Shown: piece by piece, positions 35,501-46,197 of the stretch
Layout: every line of letters begins with the position of its first letter
Numbering within the stretch: the stretch's first letter is position 1
Source: Paulownia fortunei
Taxonomy: Eukaryota > Streptophyta > Magnoliopsida > Lamiales > Paulowniaceae
Length of the DNA stretch: 64,000 bases
Assembly (NCBI GenBank): GCA_019321725.1
Contig: CM033110.1
Coordinates: 4,023,278-4,087,277 of the forward strand
Direction of reading: 5' to 3'
The notes under the pieces: generated by a model
The model's database searches: none
Told to the model about the DNA's origin: nothing
What the model saw: only the letters and a program-made list of their open reading frames with translations
Program-made: the position numbers and the translations under genes

Positions 35501-37545
35501 GTCTATGACGTATATGTCATAATTTACGTTTATATACAATATTTTGTATCATATCTATAGTTATTTGACTATCGCAATGAATGCATATTGTTGGGACTAG
35601 TTTTGCCATATTGCAATATCTTATATGAAATGTTTTAACCACTTCGCTTCTTCTCCAACTTAATCTAAAGTTATAAACTCAGATTCTATAGTAGAACGAG
35701 TTATACATGTTTGTTTAGAAGATTTTCACGATATAGCACTGCCACCAAGAGTAAATACATAGCTATTTATTAACTTAGATTCATCAGTGTATGAAATCTA
35801 ATTCGCATCATTATATCCATCAATGACTGGAGGATATTTTCATAGTGTAATACATACTCTATAGTTTTTTTTTTAATATCTTAGTACTCTAAGTAATGCT
35901 CAAGTGGTCAATACTTAGGTTACTTGTAAATCTATTTAGCTAACTTGCAGCGTAAGTTATGTCCAACCTTGTATAATTCATTAAGTACATTAAACTTCTA
36001 ATAATTTGGGAATATTCTAACTGTTGTATTCTAGTTTCGATATTCTTGTGAAGAATGACATGTGGAAGAAGAGGATCATTTTATCTTTTTAATACTATAG
36101 GACTTAAATCTTTCAATCACTTTATCAACATAATATATTTGAGAAAATGATATCCTATCAAGTGTTCTAAAGATCTTCATTCCTAAGATCACATTAACTT
36201 CATCCATATCCTCATATTAAAGTTATCGGTGAGCATTTTCTTTCTCTTGTTGATGACTTCCACGTTAGTTCCAAATATGAGCATGTCTCTACATAAAGAC
36301 ATACAAGTACATGTGTTTCTCCAAACTTCTTGGAGTAGACACATTCATCACTCTCGTTTATGGTGAACCCATTTAGTAACCTAATACTATCAAACTTCTC
36401 GTACCATTGTTTAGGGGCTTGCTTCAAGCTATAAAAAGATTTGACAAGTCTACACACTTTACGTTCTTGTCCTTTTACTTTGAAGTCTTTAGGTTGCCAT
36501 ATTTAAATTTCTTCATCCAGATCAGCATTCAAAAATACAGTTTTTACATTCATTTGATGTATATGCCAATCATATAAGGCTTCTATGACTATTAAGGTTT
36601 GAATTGATGTAATCCTTGTTATCGATGAATAAGTGTCAAAATAGTCAACACCTTCTTTTTGATGATATCCTTGGCAACAAATCTAGGCTTGTTTTTTATG
36701 AATTAAACCAACTGTGTTTAACTTATTCATAAAACCCCATTTGTATCCAATTGGTGTAGTTCCTAGAAAGAAGATCAACTAATTATAATAGACTCTATTT
36801 TGTTATCTTTAGCTTTATTCCACAAATAAGCTTTCGAGCTAAACATAACTTCGTTAAAGGTTTGATGTTCATTTTCAATCATATATGTCTTTAAATCAGG
36901 ACCAAAAGACTTAGCCACTTTAGCGTTTTTACTTCTACTAGGTTCAGATTCTATGTCATTCTCAAACGCAATGTCATGTGCTGTCTTTTGAGTATTCTCT
37001 TGAATATCTTCTTTAGAATGGAACACGTCTTCAAAGAATTTAGCATCTCAGGGTTCAATGATTGTGTTCACATGAAAGTTAATTATATCAAATTTATATA
37101 CCAAAAATCTGTAAGCACTATTGTTCTTTGCATATCCAATAAAATTACAATCAACAGTTTTAAGACCTAACTTGACCATTTTAGGAGGTGGTACAACTAC
37201 TTTAACTAGACACCGCCACACTTTCAAGTATTTGTAGGAAGACATTCGACCTTTTCTTATTTCATAAGGTATTAACCCAGTCTTCTTGTGTGAGAAACTC
37301 TACATAAAGTTAGTAATTAGCACAGCTTCCCCTCATGAGTTCAAAAGTAATTCAGAACTAATAAGCATAGCATTAACCATGTCCTTAGGTGTTCTATTTT
37401 TTCTCTCAGCAATTCTATTATGTTGAGGTGTACACGGAGCTGTAGTTTGGTTTGGTGAATAAATACCAAATTTAGCACATAATTCACCAAATGATAATTA
37501 ATCATATTCTCCACCTCTATCGGATCTCAATACCTTAAAATTTCG
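35500..37545 (-). pseudogene. Ty1/copia pol relic (integrase, RT, RNase H)
   Basis: Right to left on the minus strand, the integrase core is legible at 37,540-37,240 (LRSDRGGEYD, then PCTPQHNRIAERKNRTP), followed by its C-terminal region (YKYLKVWRCLVKV, FIGYAKNNSAYRF). Reverse transcriptase follows at 36,760-36,210 (QMNVKTVFLNADLDEEI, LVKSFYSLKQAPKQWYEKFD). RNase H ends the relic near 35,760-35,570 (KSSKQTCITRSTIESEF). The order integrase before reverse transcriptase is diagnostic of copia. The catalytic YVDD block is damaged (CLYVETC). Stops and frameshifts are frequent. Gag and protease are missing because another LTR-like sequence begins at about 37,560. Confidence 0.85.
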
Positions 37546-37559
37546 TGTCTATAAAAATA

Positions 37560-38340
37560 ACAAGATAAGAAAAATTGTATAAATAAAATTTATTAAATTT
37601 AAATATCAATTGTTGATAAAATCTATATTTTAATCCTATTATTCTTCGCTCCGTTAATTGGAGGGTTGAGCACCATACTCTCAAATTATACGTTATGATT
37701 TCAAGAATGATTACTTATAGTTTTGAAAACTTGTTGGTAGTTCGATCTCCTCATTGTTGATTTGATATTCAAAAATATCAATTCGGATATACCACCATAA
37801 TCTCAAATTAAATATTATGGTTGATATAATCTTCAATGATATCAGTTCGGGTTTAACATCATAATATCGAATTAAACGTTATGGTTGATTTGATCTTCAA
37901 TAATATTAGTTCGGATTTAGTTCGTAATTTTGAATTAAACGTTATGATTGATTTGATCTTCAATAACATCAATTCGAGTTTAACACTGTAATCTCGAATT
38001 AAATCCTATGATTTGATGAACATTGCAACAAACGTCCTGATATCCGCCTTGAACGTCGTGACTCTTTTTGAATTTGAGTTGAGAGAATTTTGGACCTCTT
38101 CCAGTGTTTCTCTTGCTTGAATATAAAATTGTGGGTAGATCACCCCTATTTATACTTGTAGGGTAGGAACTCTTGTCATAATTATTTGATAAAGTTGACA
38201 CGATTTGATTGACCCTCCATAATTTGATTGATATTCATTTTATAAATTTAAAAATTTTAGGTCCACATTGATGCACAATTAATTTAAAATTCACAAAAAT
38301 TTATTTACCCAACTTATTTACACTTGCTAGATTGGGATTC
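37560..38340 (-). mobile_element. LTR-like segment with a 64-bp minisatellite
   Basis: On the minus strand a TATA box (GTATAAATAGGG at about 38,150) precedes a leader-like sequence, as in an LTR. Four units of about 64 bp, marked by ATCAATTCGG/ATCAGTTCGG at 37,778, 37,841, 37,905 and 37,968, lie downstream of the presumed start of transcription. The segment abuts the truncated end of the copia integrase. Exact LTR ends were not found. Confidence 0.45.
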
Positions 38341-40009
38341 CAGCTTATGAAAGATAATTTCATCTTTGTATAAGTAAACATTTGACATTACTAGAATACA
38401 ATATGTATATTATAAAGATGGTAAATTATTATAATAACATGTCAATCTCGGAGGGAGTCCTTTTTCAAAGGGAGATAAAATATCAAGGTCTAATGTCTGT
38501 ATTCACATCCAAAAATTGTCTTGCCATTACAAATAAGGGATTATCCAAGTTGCAAAATTGAAATTTCAAAATTGTTTAACAGGTCTTATTTTTTACTCAT
38601 AAAAAATGTGTTGTGATAATTTTTAATTATATAGTAATTTATCCTATTTGTAATTTAATTTAAAATCATCTCTTACTTAATAAAATTTTAATATTTCAGT
38701 ATAATGAATAATATATTAATTTATCATTGTATAATTTTATTTTTATTTGTCAGGCTAATACAATAAATCATAGTAATAGTAAATAAGACTAGGTAAGTGC
38801 AAGTGTGAAACTCAGGGTAAGGGATCCATTCTAGGCGACCAAGGAATCCCACAACGTGGCGTTATCACGTGATGTGTGGATAGACGCGTCCATTGTTGCA
38901 TAAACAGTTCTCCTAATGCCACTCCCACTATCTTGAAATACTGCCTACTTCGTTTGGCCACCATATAAAAGTTTTATACCCCACTCCCCATAGATATTTT
39001 TACTTCTTTCTTAACTGAATTAGAGATTATTAAATTATTTAATACTCGAAACTCATTTATTTGGGTGATTAAGTGATTTTTCCAGTTCGTTAGTATAAAA
39101 CTTGGTCATAATATTTACATCACATGAACTAAATTTGGGGAAAGATATTTTATAAACCCCTATATTTTGATAGGGGGTTTATGATTTGGCAAAATAATTG
39201 AATAGAAATCGAAAATTTAGTATGTTTCGAAATCGAATTAAAAAATTTATTTAGTATTTGATTTTTTTTTATAAAAATTCGGTATTCGGTTTTATTTTAA
39301 TTTATCGAATTTTATTGAATACCAAATTTTAATTTTTATATATTTTTATGTATGAGTTTTATATAATATTTTTATATTTATTATTTATTTCTATACTATT
39401 TTTTTATATTTTACTCACCAAAACTTTAATAATAAATAAGAAATACAATTATAATAAAATAATTAATTTTTTTAACTTTTCTACAATTTTTTAATTTTTA
39501 AAAAAATTAATTAACCAAAATACCTATATGAAAAACCCAAACAAAAAAAAAAGTAATATGCACAAAAACTCTCTAGTTTACCATTTGTTTACCAAGGAAA
39601 AAGTTGAGGAAATGTTTGTTTTCATTTTGGACTTCCCTCGTAATAAAAATATGTTTGTTAAATTATTTTTCATAATAAATATATTTCTCTAAAAATAAAA
39701 TGAGGCCCATTATATATGAATGTTATTGCATTATTGCATTATTGCATTATTTAATTATTATATATTATTTTTATTTTATATTATTTTTCAGTGTCATCAA
39801 TCATTAACTCTTAGCATCCACTCTTCTATATGTACTCGCCATCTGTCTTAAGATTCTTCACACTAATCATTTTTTCCTCAACAGAAGAAAGCCCATCTCC
39901 CTATGCCCAAAAAAAAATTAAAAACAAAATTAATTATTATTATTTGTTTTTAAAAAAAGAATAATAAAAAGCCAAAATAACAGAACGGAGTTCTGAAAAA
40001 TCCGTAACG
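38341..40009. other. AT-rich intergenic DNA
   Basis: No gene was recognised. A hairpin, AACCCCTATATTTTGATAGG plus GGGTTT, lies near 39,155. 39,180-39,540 resembles a common degenerate plant repeat with AAATCGAATTAAA words. Confidence 0.4.
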
Positions 40010-42020
40010 TCCCTCCTCAGTCCTTACCCTATCCCGTAATTCTTTTGTCTCCTGGTGTGGGCCCCCACTTGAAGGCCCTCCAACCGATGTTGACGTCTGA
40101 AACCTCAATGTTGGCCCACATTGATGTTGCGTTCCAGGTGATAAGTAGGCTAATTACTTTGCGCGTGTGTTCCACATTCCCGAATCGGCGCTTCCGAATT
40201 GGAGGGTGGCGTGGAAACAAGATTGAAGCGCGTGACGTGATCAGTTGACCCTCCCCGTGCTGTTCACGTGGGTAATGGACCAATAAAAATGTTATTTTCC
40301 GGAATATAGAATTGGGGCCTACGTCAGATTCCTCACACACTATTTTTAGAGAGCGTGTTGAAACACTCAACCCAAGCACCAAAAATAGCACACGGGAAAC
40401 AGGAAAGGAAGAAAAAGAGAGGCCGTTTGGTGTTTTTACAATTTTTCTGAAAATAATTTTACTATATTTTTTTGTATAAAAATAAAAATATCTTAGGTTT
40501 AACTATATTCATATGTTAATTATTTATATTTAAAAGTAAAAATATATTTATTTTATGATATTTTTAAAATGAAAGACATGAAATATTAATAGATTTGAAA
40601 ATAAATTTTATTAAGTATATAGAAAGATATGAAATATTAATTAATTTAAAAATAAAAATAATTTGTATTTTTTATGAATAAAAGTAAAATAAATATATTT
40701 TCAGAGTTTCAATCAGTTAAAAAAAACCTTTGAAATTAAAAATAATTAGGCACAAAATCATCAATCTTACCTTTGAAATTAAAAATAAATAGGCATAAAA
40801 GAGAGGGGTTGTTATTTCCACTTGGTTTTGTAATTTTATCATACTTCTATGTTCATTATAGGCCAAGTGGTAAAGTTTAGTGATGTAGGCGGCTTGAAAG
40901 AAGTATGGCTACCTCCGAAATAAATTGATGCTGAACAAATGTTATGTACAATTTTAATTTGCATAACCTTATGAATATTATAGAGAGAGAGAAATATAGC
41001 AATTATGTTATTTGTGAATCGATAATATATAAGAAAGTTAAGATTAAATATTCTCCCATCTTAATTGATTGGTATGCTAGATTTTTGTTGCTGTTATTAT
41101 ATTTTATTTATCTAATTAAAATTCGTATGATACTCATATAACATATATATTATAAATTATTAAAAAATATTTTTATTTTTCGTACACATTTTAAACTTAT
41201 CGTACTCAAACTTTTTAATAATATTTTTTTTCATATAGACTAGATTTTAATAATTTCTTTTTAAAATTATCATAAATAATACTCAAATTACTACGAGTTT
41301 TAACTAATAACAAATAATTCCAAATTCCCAAATTTGTTATAATGAAGAAAGGAATCTTCCTTCCTAACACATGAAGCGAGAGTGTGGAAAACTCGCCATA
41401 GCCGCGCGGCTTATATCTAAGAAAAAACTGTAATTTAGAACAGGAAAAAAAAAACCACAAAAGAGGCCCACAAATGAAATGAATTCCATATAGTATTTTG
41501 TGTGTGTAAAGGCTATTTATTTTCATTTTCATATTGAATCTTTCTATATTTATTATATAAAATTTTAAAAATATATTTATTTTTATCAAAAATATAATTT
41601 ATTAATCCATTCTCAAATTTACAGTTTTTTTTACATTTTCATGCATGTATTAAATTTATTTTCAAATTTATTATATTCACGATTTTTTCATAATGAAAAT
41701 ATCATAAAATAAATATATTTATATTTTCAAATTTATACAATCAATATAAAAATAATAAATTTTAATATATATTTATTTTTATTAAATTTAATAAAAATAT
41801 TTTAAATTCTAAAATTTTGTTTAAAAAATAAAAAAAAATTGAAAACGAAACCAAACAGGCACTAAATGCGCAGTGGAAGTGGGTGTGGTCCTTGACAGAG
41901 GCCACCGCACCTTATCACTGTGCGACTCTCTCTGTGCCATCCTTTTAGCATTGCGGTGCTCCCACGGCTCTTTTTGTGCCTTTAACTCCCTCCCGGCCCC
42001 ATTTCCCTTTTTGAAACAAA
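40010..42020 (+). promoter_or_regulatory. GC-enriched upstream island split by an insertion
   Basis: Two GC-enriched, non-repetitive blocks (40,010-40,420 and 41,868-42,005) stand out in AT-rich DNA 1.5-3.5 kb upstream of the DELLA start. The first contains CACGTG (G-box) at about 40,265 and several ACGT-containing words such as GTGACGTGATC. The A/T-rich inverted-repeat element described separately lies between the blocks. Neither block has a recognisable protein. A distal promoter or enhancer role for the DELLA gene is inference from position and composition. Confidence 0.35.
40422..41866. mobile_element. 1.44-kb hAT-like non-autonomous element
   Basis: The left end GGCCGTTTGGTGTTTTTAC is matched by the complement of the right end, GTGCCTGTTTGGTTTCG. 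Inside, both arms are A/T-rich with repeated words such as AATAAATATATTT. GTTTGGT-type ends are common in plant hAT-like MITEs, but no 8-bp target duplication was confirmed. It interrupts a GC-enriched stretch. Confidence 0.55.
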
Positions 42021-43184
42021 CAATTCATTTTTTTTTAATTATAAACAAACAATACTTAACATCAACAATCAATATATACTACTAGGACTTTCAACAGTTA
42101 AGTATATTCAAATTTTTTTATACCCTATCTGTTTGAGAAAATAACTATTATTTGATTGGACATTCAAATTTAGATGAATATTAAAAACAAATATTTCGTG
42201 TATATTTACACTATTTATCCTCAAAAGCAGCTGCTGAAAGTTATTGTATTCATTATTTAAATTAGATGGTAATTTTTGAAAGTAAAAAATACTCATTTTA
42301 GAAAAATTAAGTCCTAATTAATTTTAATAATCATTATTTTGATTATTAAAAGGATAATTTTGAAAAAAAAAGTATTCAAAAAATAAAAATATTATTTTAA
42401 AATATCTAGTAACTTGGAGAAATAAATTTAAAATTGAGGGGCATGTAAGTCTTTTCGTGAATGTTTGTAATTTTGATGCAATTTAAATGGATGGCCAAAT
42501 ATTAATTAAAGCTCAACTTGAAGAAGAAAAGCTAATAATGCATATACATAGTAAGGTTACTTCCACACATTTATAAAGCTGGAATTGAATGAACTAATTG
42601 TTTGCAGTGAGACTTTAATCTTTCCCTATTAAATAAGGATAAGTTACATAAGAACTAGCTTCACGAAGCAAATTTATGGAAATTTCGATATTTCGTTCTT
42701 CTTTATGAAAGTTTTAATTTCAAATACCAATTATTTTACCTAATAAAAATTAGTTCGAATTCTCTATTCTACTATCATATTTTGTCTCGCATTTTATATC
42801 GTAAATATATATTAAATATATAAAATATATCTTTAAATATATATTTAACCATGTATCTATGATATTAGGAGGCGAAGGACTAAATTAAAATAAAAGATTT
42901 CAAGTCGGCAAAAATATCAATTGGATGATCAAAGTGAGGGGAGCATAGCTCATCTCTAATAATTGACCATTATTTCCCATGGAGGTCTTCAATTATTATA
43001 AGCACATTATGTATTTACATTTCCATTATAAATTGATCTTAATCATATGTAAAAAACTATATATGTAAACTAGCAAAAAGGAACTTATTATAAATATTAT
43101 TTAATATTTTAATAGTAAGTAGCAATTATTATTTTAATTTCCTAGTATGAATAAATGAAAAGAGTAAATAAATTGTAAGAAAAA
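42021..43184. other. AT-rich DNA upstream of the DELLA gene
   Basis: There is no gene or clear repeat. It presumably includes proximal regulatory sequence of the DELLA gene. Confidence 0.4.
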
Positions 43185-43543
43185 AGGAAAAAAAAAGAAA
43201 AAAGAAAAAAAGACAAGCCCCCACCATTATTATGGCTAGGCTTCCTTCTCTTCCTTATCTCCACCAGTTTCCCTTCCCTGTTCCCCTCTTGAAGCTCGCG
43301 CCCACTTCACGAGCCCTTTCTATCACTCTTCTTCTTTGCTATTTTTCCCAATAAAAAAAATCAAATTTAAACCCAAAAAAAGGCTGCAAAAAACCAAGCA
43401 AAAACCATGACTTTCGAGTTTCAACTCACCCACTTGTAGTGATCCATGTTTCTTTAAACAATTGCCCACCAAAAAAATAAAAAATAAAAAATAAAAAATA
43501 AAAATCCCTCTTGCCAAAACAAGAAAATCCCATTTTTTTCAAA
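43185..43543 (+). promoter_or_regulatory. DELLA core promoter and 5' leader
   Basis: A purine run (43,185-43,213) is followed by a strongly pyrimidine-rich block (43,240-43,345, CTTCCTTCTCTTCC-like), typical of plant TATA-less promoters and transcript starts. The presumed leader holds two short upstream ORFs, 43,407-43,439 (10 codons plus stop) and 43,446-43,457 (3 codons plus stop), and a run of AAAAAAT units at 43,468-43,504 just before the start codon. The transcript start itself is inferred. Confidence 0.5.
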
Positions 43544-45289
43544 ATGAAAAGAGATCGTGATCGTGGAAAGGCGGAGGCGGCGGTGAGTGGAAGCACCACC
43601 GCCACCTCCAGCGGGAAAGCAAAGATGTGGGCGGAGCAGCAGCAGCCGGATGCAGGTATGGACGAGCTATTCGCTGTTTTGGGATACAAAGTGAAGTCTA
43701 CAGACATGGCGGATGTTGCTGAGAAGCTTGAGCAATTGGAGATGGCGATGGGCACCACCACGGAAGATGGGGTTTCTGTTCTCTCCACTGATACTGTTCA
43801 TTACAACCCGTCTGATCTTTCTGGGTGGGTTGAGAGCATGTTGTCTGAGCTCAGCAACTCCTGTTGCTTCGACATGATTCCGAACCAAATCGGGATTTCA
43901 GGTGAATCTTCGTCCAGTAATCTTATTAGCTTTTCGAACGATAGGCAAGCACAGCAAGACGGAGGAAAATTCATTTACGATGATGATTTGAGAGCGATTC
44001 CTGGTGGGGCTATTTTTAGTAACAATCCGAAGGATGTTGTTGATGATTCGGAGAATGGGAATAAGAGGATGAAATCTTCTGCTGGATCTGAAGTTCTTGA
44101 AAATGGTTCTCCATTGGCGGTGGCTGCGGAGGCGGCCCGGCCGGTGGTGGTGGTGGATTCCCAGGAAACGGGAGTGAGGCTCGTCCACACTTTGATGGCC
44201 TGCGGGGAGGCTGTTCAACAAGAAAACATGAAACTCGCGGATGCTCTGGTGAAGCACGTTGGGATATTAGCAGTTTCTCAAGTCGGGGCCATGAGAAAAG
44301 TGGCCACCTATTTTGCAGAGGCGTTGGCCCGGAAAATTTACAAGATTTACCCTCAGGACTCACTTGAATCCTCGTACTCCGATGTTCTGCAGATGCATTT
44401 CTACGAAACGGGTCCGTATTTGAAATTCGCGCATTTCACTGCGAATCAGGCGATACTGGAGGCGTTTGCTGGAGCTACTAGAGTTCATGTGATTGATTTC
44501 AGCTTGAAGCAGGGGATGCAATGGCCTGCTCTGATGCAGGCTCTCGCTTTGCGGCCTGGAGGGCCGCCGGCGTTTAGGCTAACTGGGATTGGGCCTCCCC
44601 AGCCTGACAACACCGATGCTTTGCAGGAGGTGGGGTGGAAATTAGCTCAACTGGCTGAGACAATTGGTGTCGAATTCGAGTTCCGTGGCTTTGTGGCAAA
44701 TTCGTTAGCTGATCTTGATGCCAATATGTTGGACATTAGGCCTAGCAACTTGGAGACGGTTGCCGTGAACTCTGTGTTCGAGCTGCACCGATTGTTAGCC
44801 CGGCCCGGTGCCATCGACAAAGTGCTGAATTCGATCAAAGCAATGAACCCGAAAATCGTGACAATTGTGGAGCAGGAGGCGAATCACAACGGCAACGTTT
44901 TCTTGGACAGGTTTAACGAGGCGTTGCACTATTACTCCACAATGTTCGACTCGTTGGAGAGCTCCGGTTTGACTCAGCCCAACAGCCAGGACTTAGTGAT
45001 GACGGAGGTGTATTTAGGGAGGCAGATATGCAACGTGGTGGCGTGCGACGGGGCTGAGCGGGTGGAGCGGCACGAGACGCTGGCGCAGTGGCGGGTGCGG
45101 ATGAGCTCGGCCGGTTTCGACCCGGTCCACCTGGGTTCCAACGCGTTCAAGCAGGCCAGCATGCTGCTGGCGCTTTTCGCCGGCGGAGATGGGTATAGGG
45201 TGGAGGAGAATGACGGGTGTTTGATGCTGGGTTGGCACACGCGGCCGCTCATCGCCACCTCCGCTTGGCGGCTCACGGCAGGGGAATAG
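43544..45289 (+). CDS. GAI: DELLA protein (GAI/RGA-type GRAS repressor of gibberellin response)
   Basis: This nuclear growth repressor is bound by the gibberellin receptor GID1 and then destroyed through an SCF ubiquitin ligase. The start is the ATG at 43,544: it gives the family's usual MKRDRDR beginning, while the frame upstream holds no ATG. The product is 581 residues, normal for the family, in one uninterrupted exon. In order: the DELLA motif at residues 40-44 (here DELFA, then VLGYKV), the [12 protein letters not shown] helix at 55-66, VHYNP at 85-89, a variable linker with a basic NKRMK at 173-177, and a GRAS domain from about residue 208 with VHVID at 314-318, ending in SAWRLT. The phenylalanine in the DELLA motif is unusual. 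It is a GAI/RGA-type gene; the exact orthologue cannot be set from sequence alone. No frameshift is present. Confidence 0.97.
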   Translation: MKRDRDRGKAEAAVSGSTTATSSGKAKMWAEQQQPDAGMDELFAVLGYKVKSTDMADVAEKLEQLEMAMGTTTEDGVSVLSTDTVHYNPSDLSGWVESMLSELSNSCCFDMIPNQIGISGESSSSNLISFSNDRQAQQDGGKFIYDDDLRAIPGGAIFSNNPKDVVDDSENGNKRMKSSAGSEVLENGSPLAVAAEAARPVVVVDSQETGVRLVHTLMACGEAVQQENMKLADALVKHVGILAVSQVGAMRKVATYFAEALARKIYKIYPQDSLESSYSDVLQMHFYETGPYLKFAHFTANQAILEAFAGATRVHVIDFSLKQGMQWPALMQALALRPGGPPAFRLTGIGPPQPDNTDALQEVGWKLAQLAETIGVEFEFRGFVANSLADLDANMLDIRPSNLETVAVNSVFELHRLLARPGAIDKVLNSIKAMNPKIVTIVEQEANHNGNVFLDRFNEALHYYSTMFDSLESSGLTQPNSQDLVMTEVYLGRQICNVVACDGAERVERHETLAQWRVRMSSAGFDPVHLGSNAFKQASMLLALFAGGDGYRVEENDGCLMLGWHTRPLIATSAWRLTAGE

Positions 45290-45700
45290 TGGTGAGTCAA
45301 CTGGGTGTTGAACCCACTGAGTTGTGGGCCAACTCAAAACACTGCAACCACAGAAAGTGGTATAAGCTGATGAGCTGTTTGAGAGAGAGAGAGAGAGTGA
45401 GTGTGAGAGAGACAGACCTAAAATTGAGTCAAATCTGTCTTTTTACTTTTCACTTCTCTAAGTCAGCCTTTTTCTTCAAAACCTTTTCTTTTCTTATTAT
45501 TATTATTTTTTTTTGGTTTGGTACATTGTTTTAAGATTATGAAACTATTTTACTATTTTTGCCTTTCTTGGGTTTTTTTTAACTTCAGCTTAATTCTCTT
45601 ACTGTTTTTACTCTTCTGTGTAAAAGAGTGGCAATAACTCATTAGTCAGTATCATGTGTAAAATCTTTTATGTGACTTCCCAAAAAAAATAAAAAATAAA
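45290..45700 (+). other. DELLA 3' untranslated region with GA repeat
   Basis: An uninterrupted GA run (about 45,380-45,397) is followed by GTGAGTGTGAGAGAGAC and then a T-rich tail, as expected for a 3' untranslated region. The poly(A) site was not determined. Confidence 0.5.
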
Positions 45701-45709
45701 AACAAAAAA

Positions 45710-46197
45710 GGATAAATAAAACCTCATTCTTCAAATTTAACCGGCACATTAATTTTGAATGTAATTTAAAAATATTTTACTCTCTTAATTTATATTTATT
45801 ATAATATTTTATTTTCAAACCAAATTTTATGTAGAAAACTATTTCTTAGCGGCCGCACCTCTTGAAATTTTGGATTTTAATCACTATATATCATATAGTG
45901 ATTAATTTGCAACCACCTATTTCTTATAAAGTATTTGTCGTGTTTTTATTATTGATAATAATAAAAAAATATTATAAATTTTTTTTCTTGCTTTTGAAAG
46001 GAAAAGAAGGAAAAAATGCAAGAGTGGTGATTGATGAAGAATTTTTGGTTAAAATTTGGTTTGAAAATGCTACTAAGAAACAAAATGCTATATCACTATA
46101 ATGAATATAAGTTGAAAGACTGAAGTATTTATAAATTATTTTGGGAGATAATTTATTAAAATAGTTAAATTTGTGAGGGTGAATGGCAATTTATCCT
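45710..46197. mobile_element. MITE just downstream of the DELLA gene
   Basis: The left end GATAAATAAAACCTCATTC is matched by the complement of the right end (GGATAAATTGCCATTCACCC), and similarity continues for about 100 bp. Flanks ACAAAAAAG and TAAAAAAAG resemble a 9-bp duplication, as for the element at 3,394, but low complexity weakens this. A perfect palindrome lies inside at 45,877-45,905. It lies about 420 bp past the DELLA stop codon. Confidence 0.55.

Noticed and set aside
40029..40391. Gene candidate in the GC island (minus-strand 120-codon frame)
   Set aside because: There is no recognisable domain, and the frame is open on both strands because of composition. A regulatory region seemed more likely.
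43511..43543. A longer DELLA start 11 codons upstream
   Set aside because: The codon at 43,511 is TTG, not ATG. The ATG at 43,544 gives the family's normal MKRDRDR beginning.
43667..45337. Several minus-strand open frames across the DELLA gene
   Set aside because: They are shadows of a GC-rich coding exon; none resembles a known protein and all overlap the real frame.
45241..45857. Two GCGGCCGC sites
   Set aside because: They are rare restriction sites by chance, one in the DELLA coding sequence and one downstream. There is no other sign of cloning or vector sequence.
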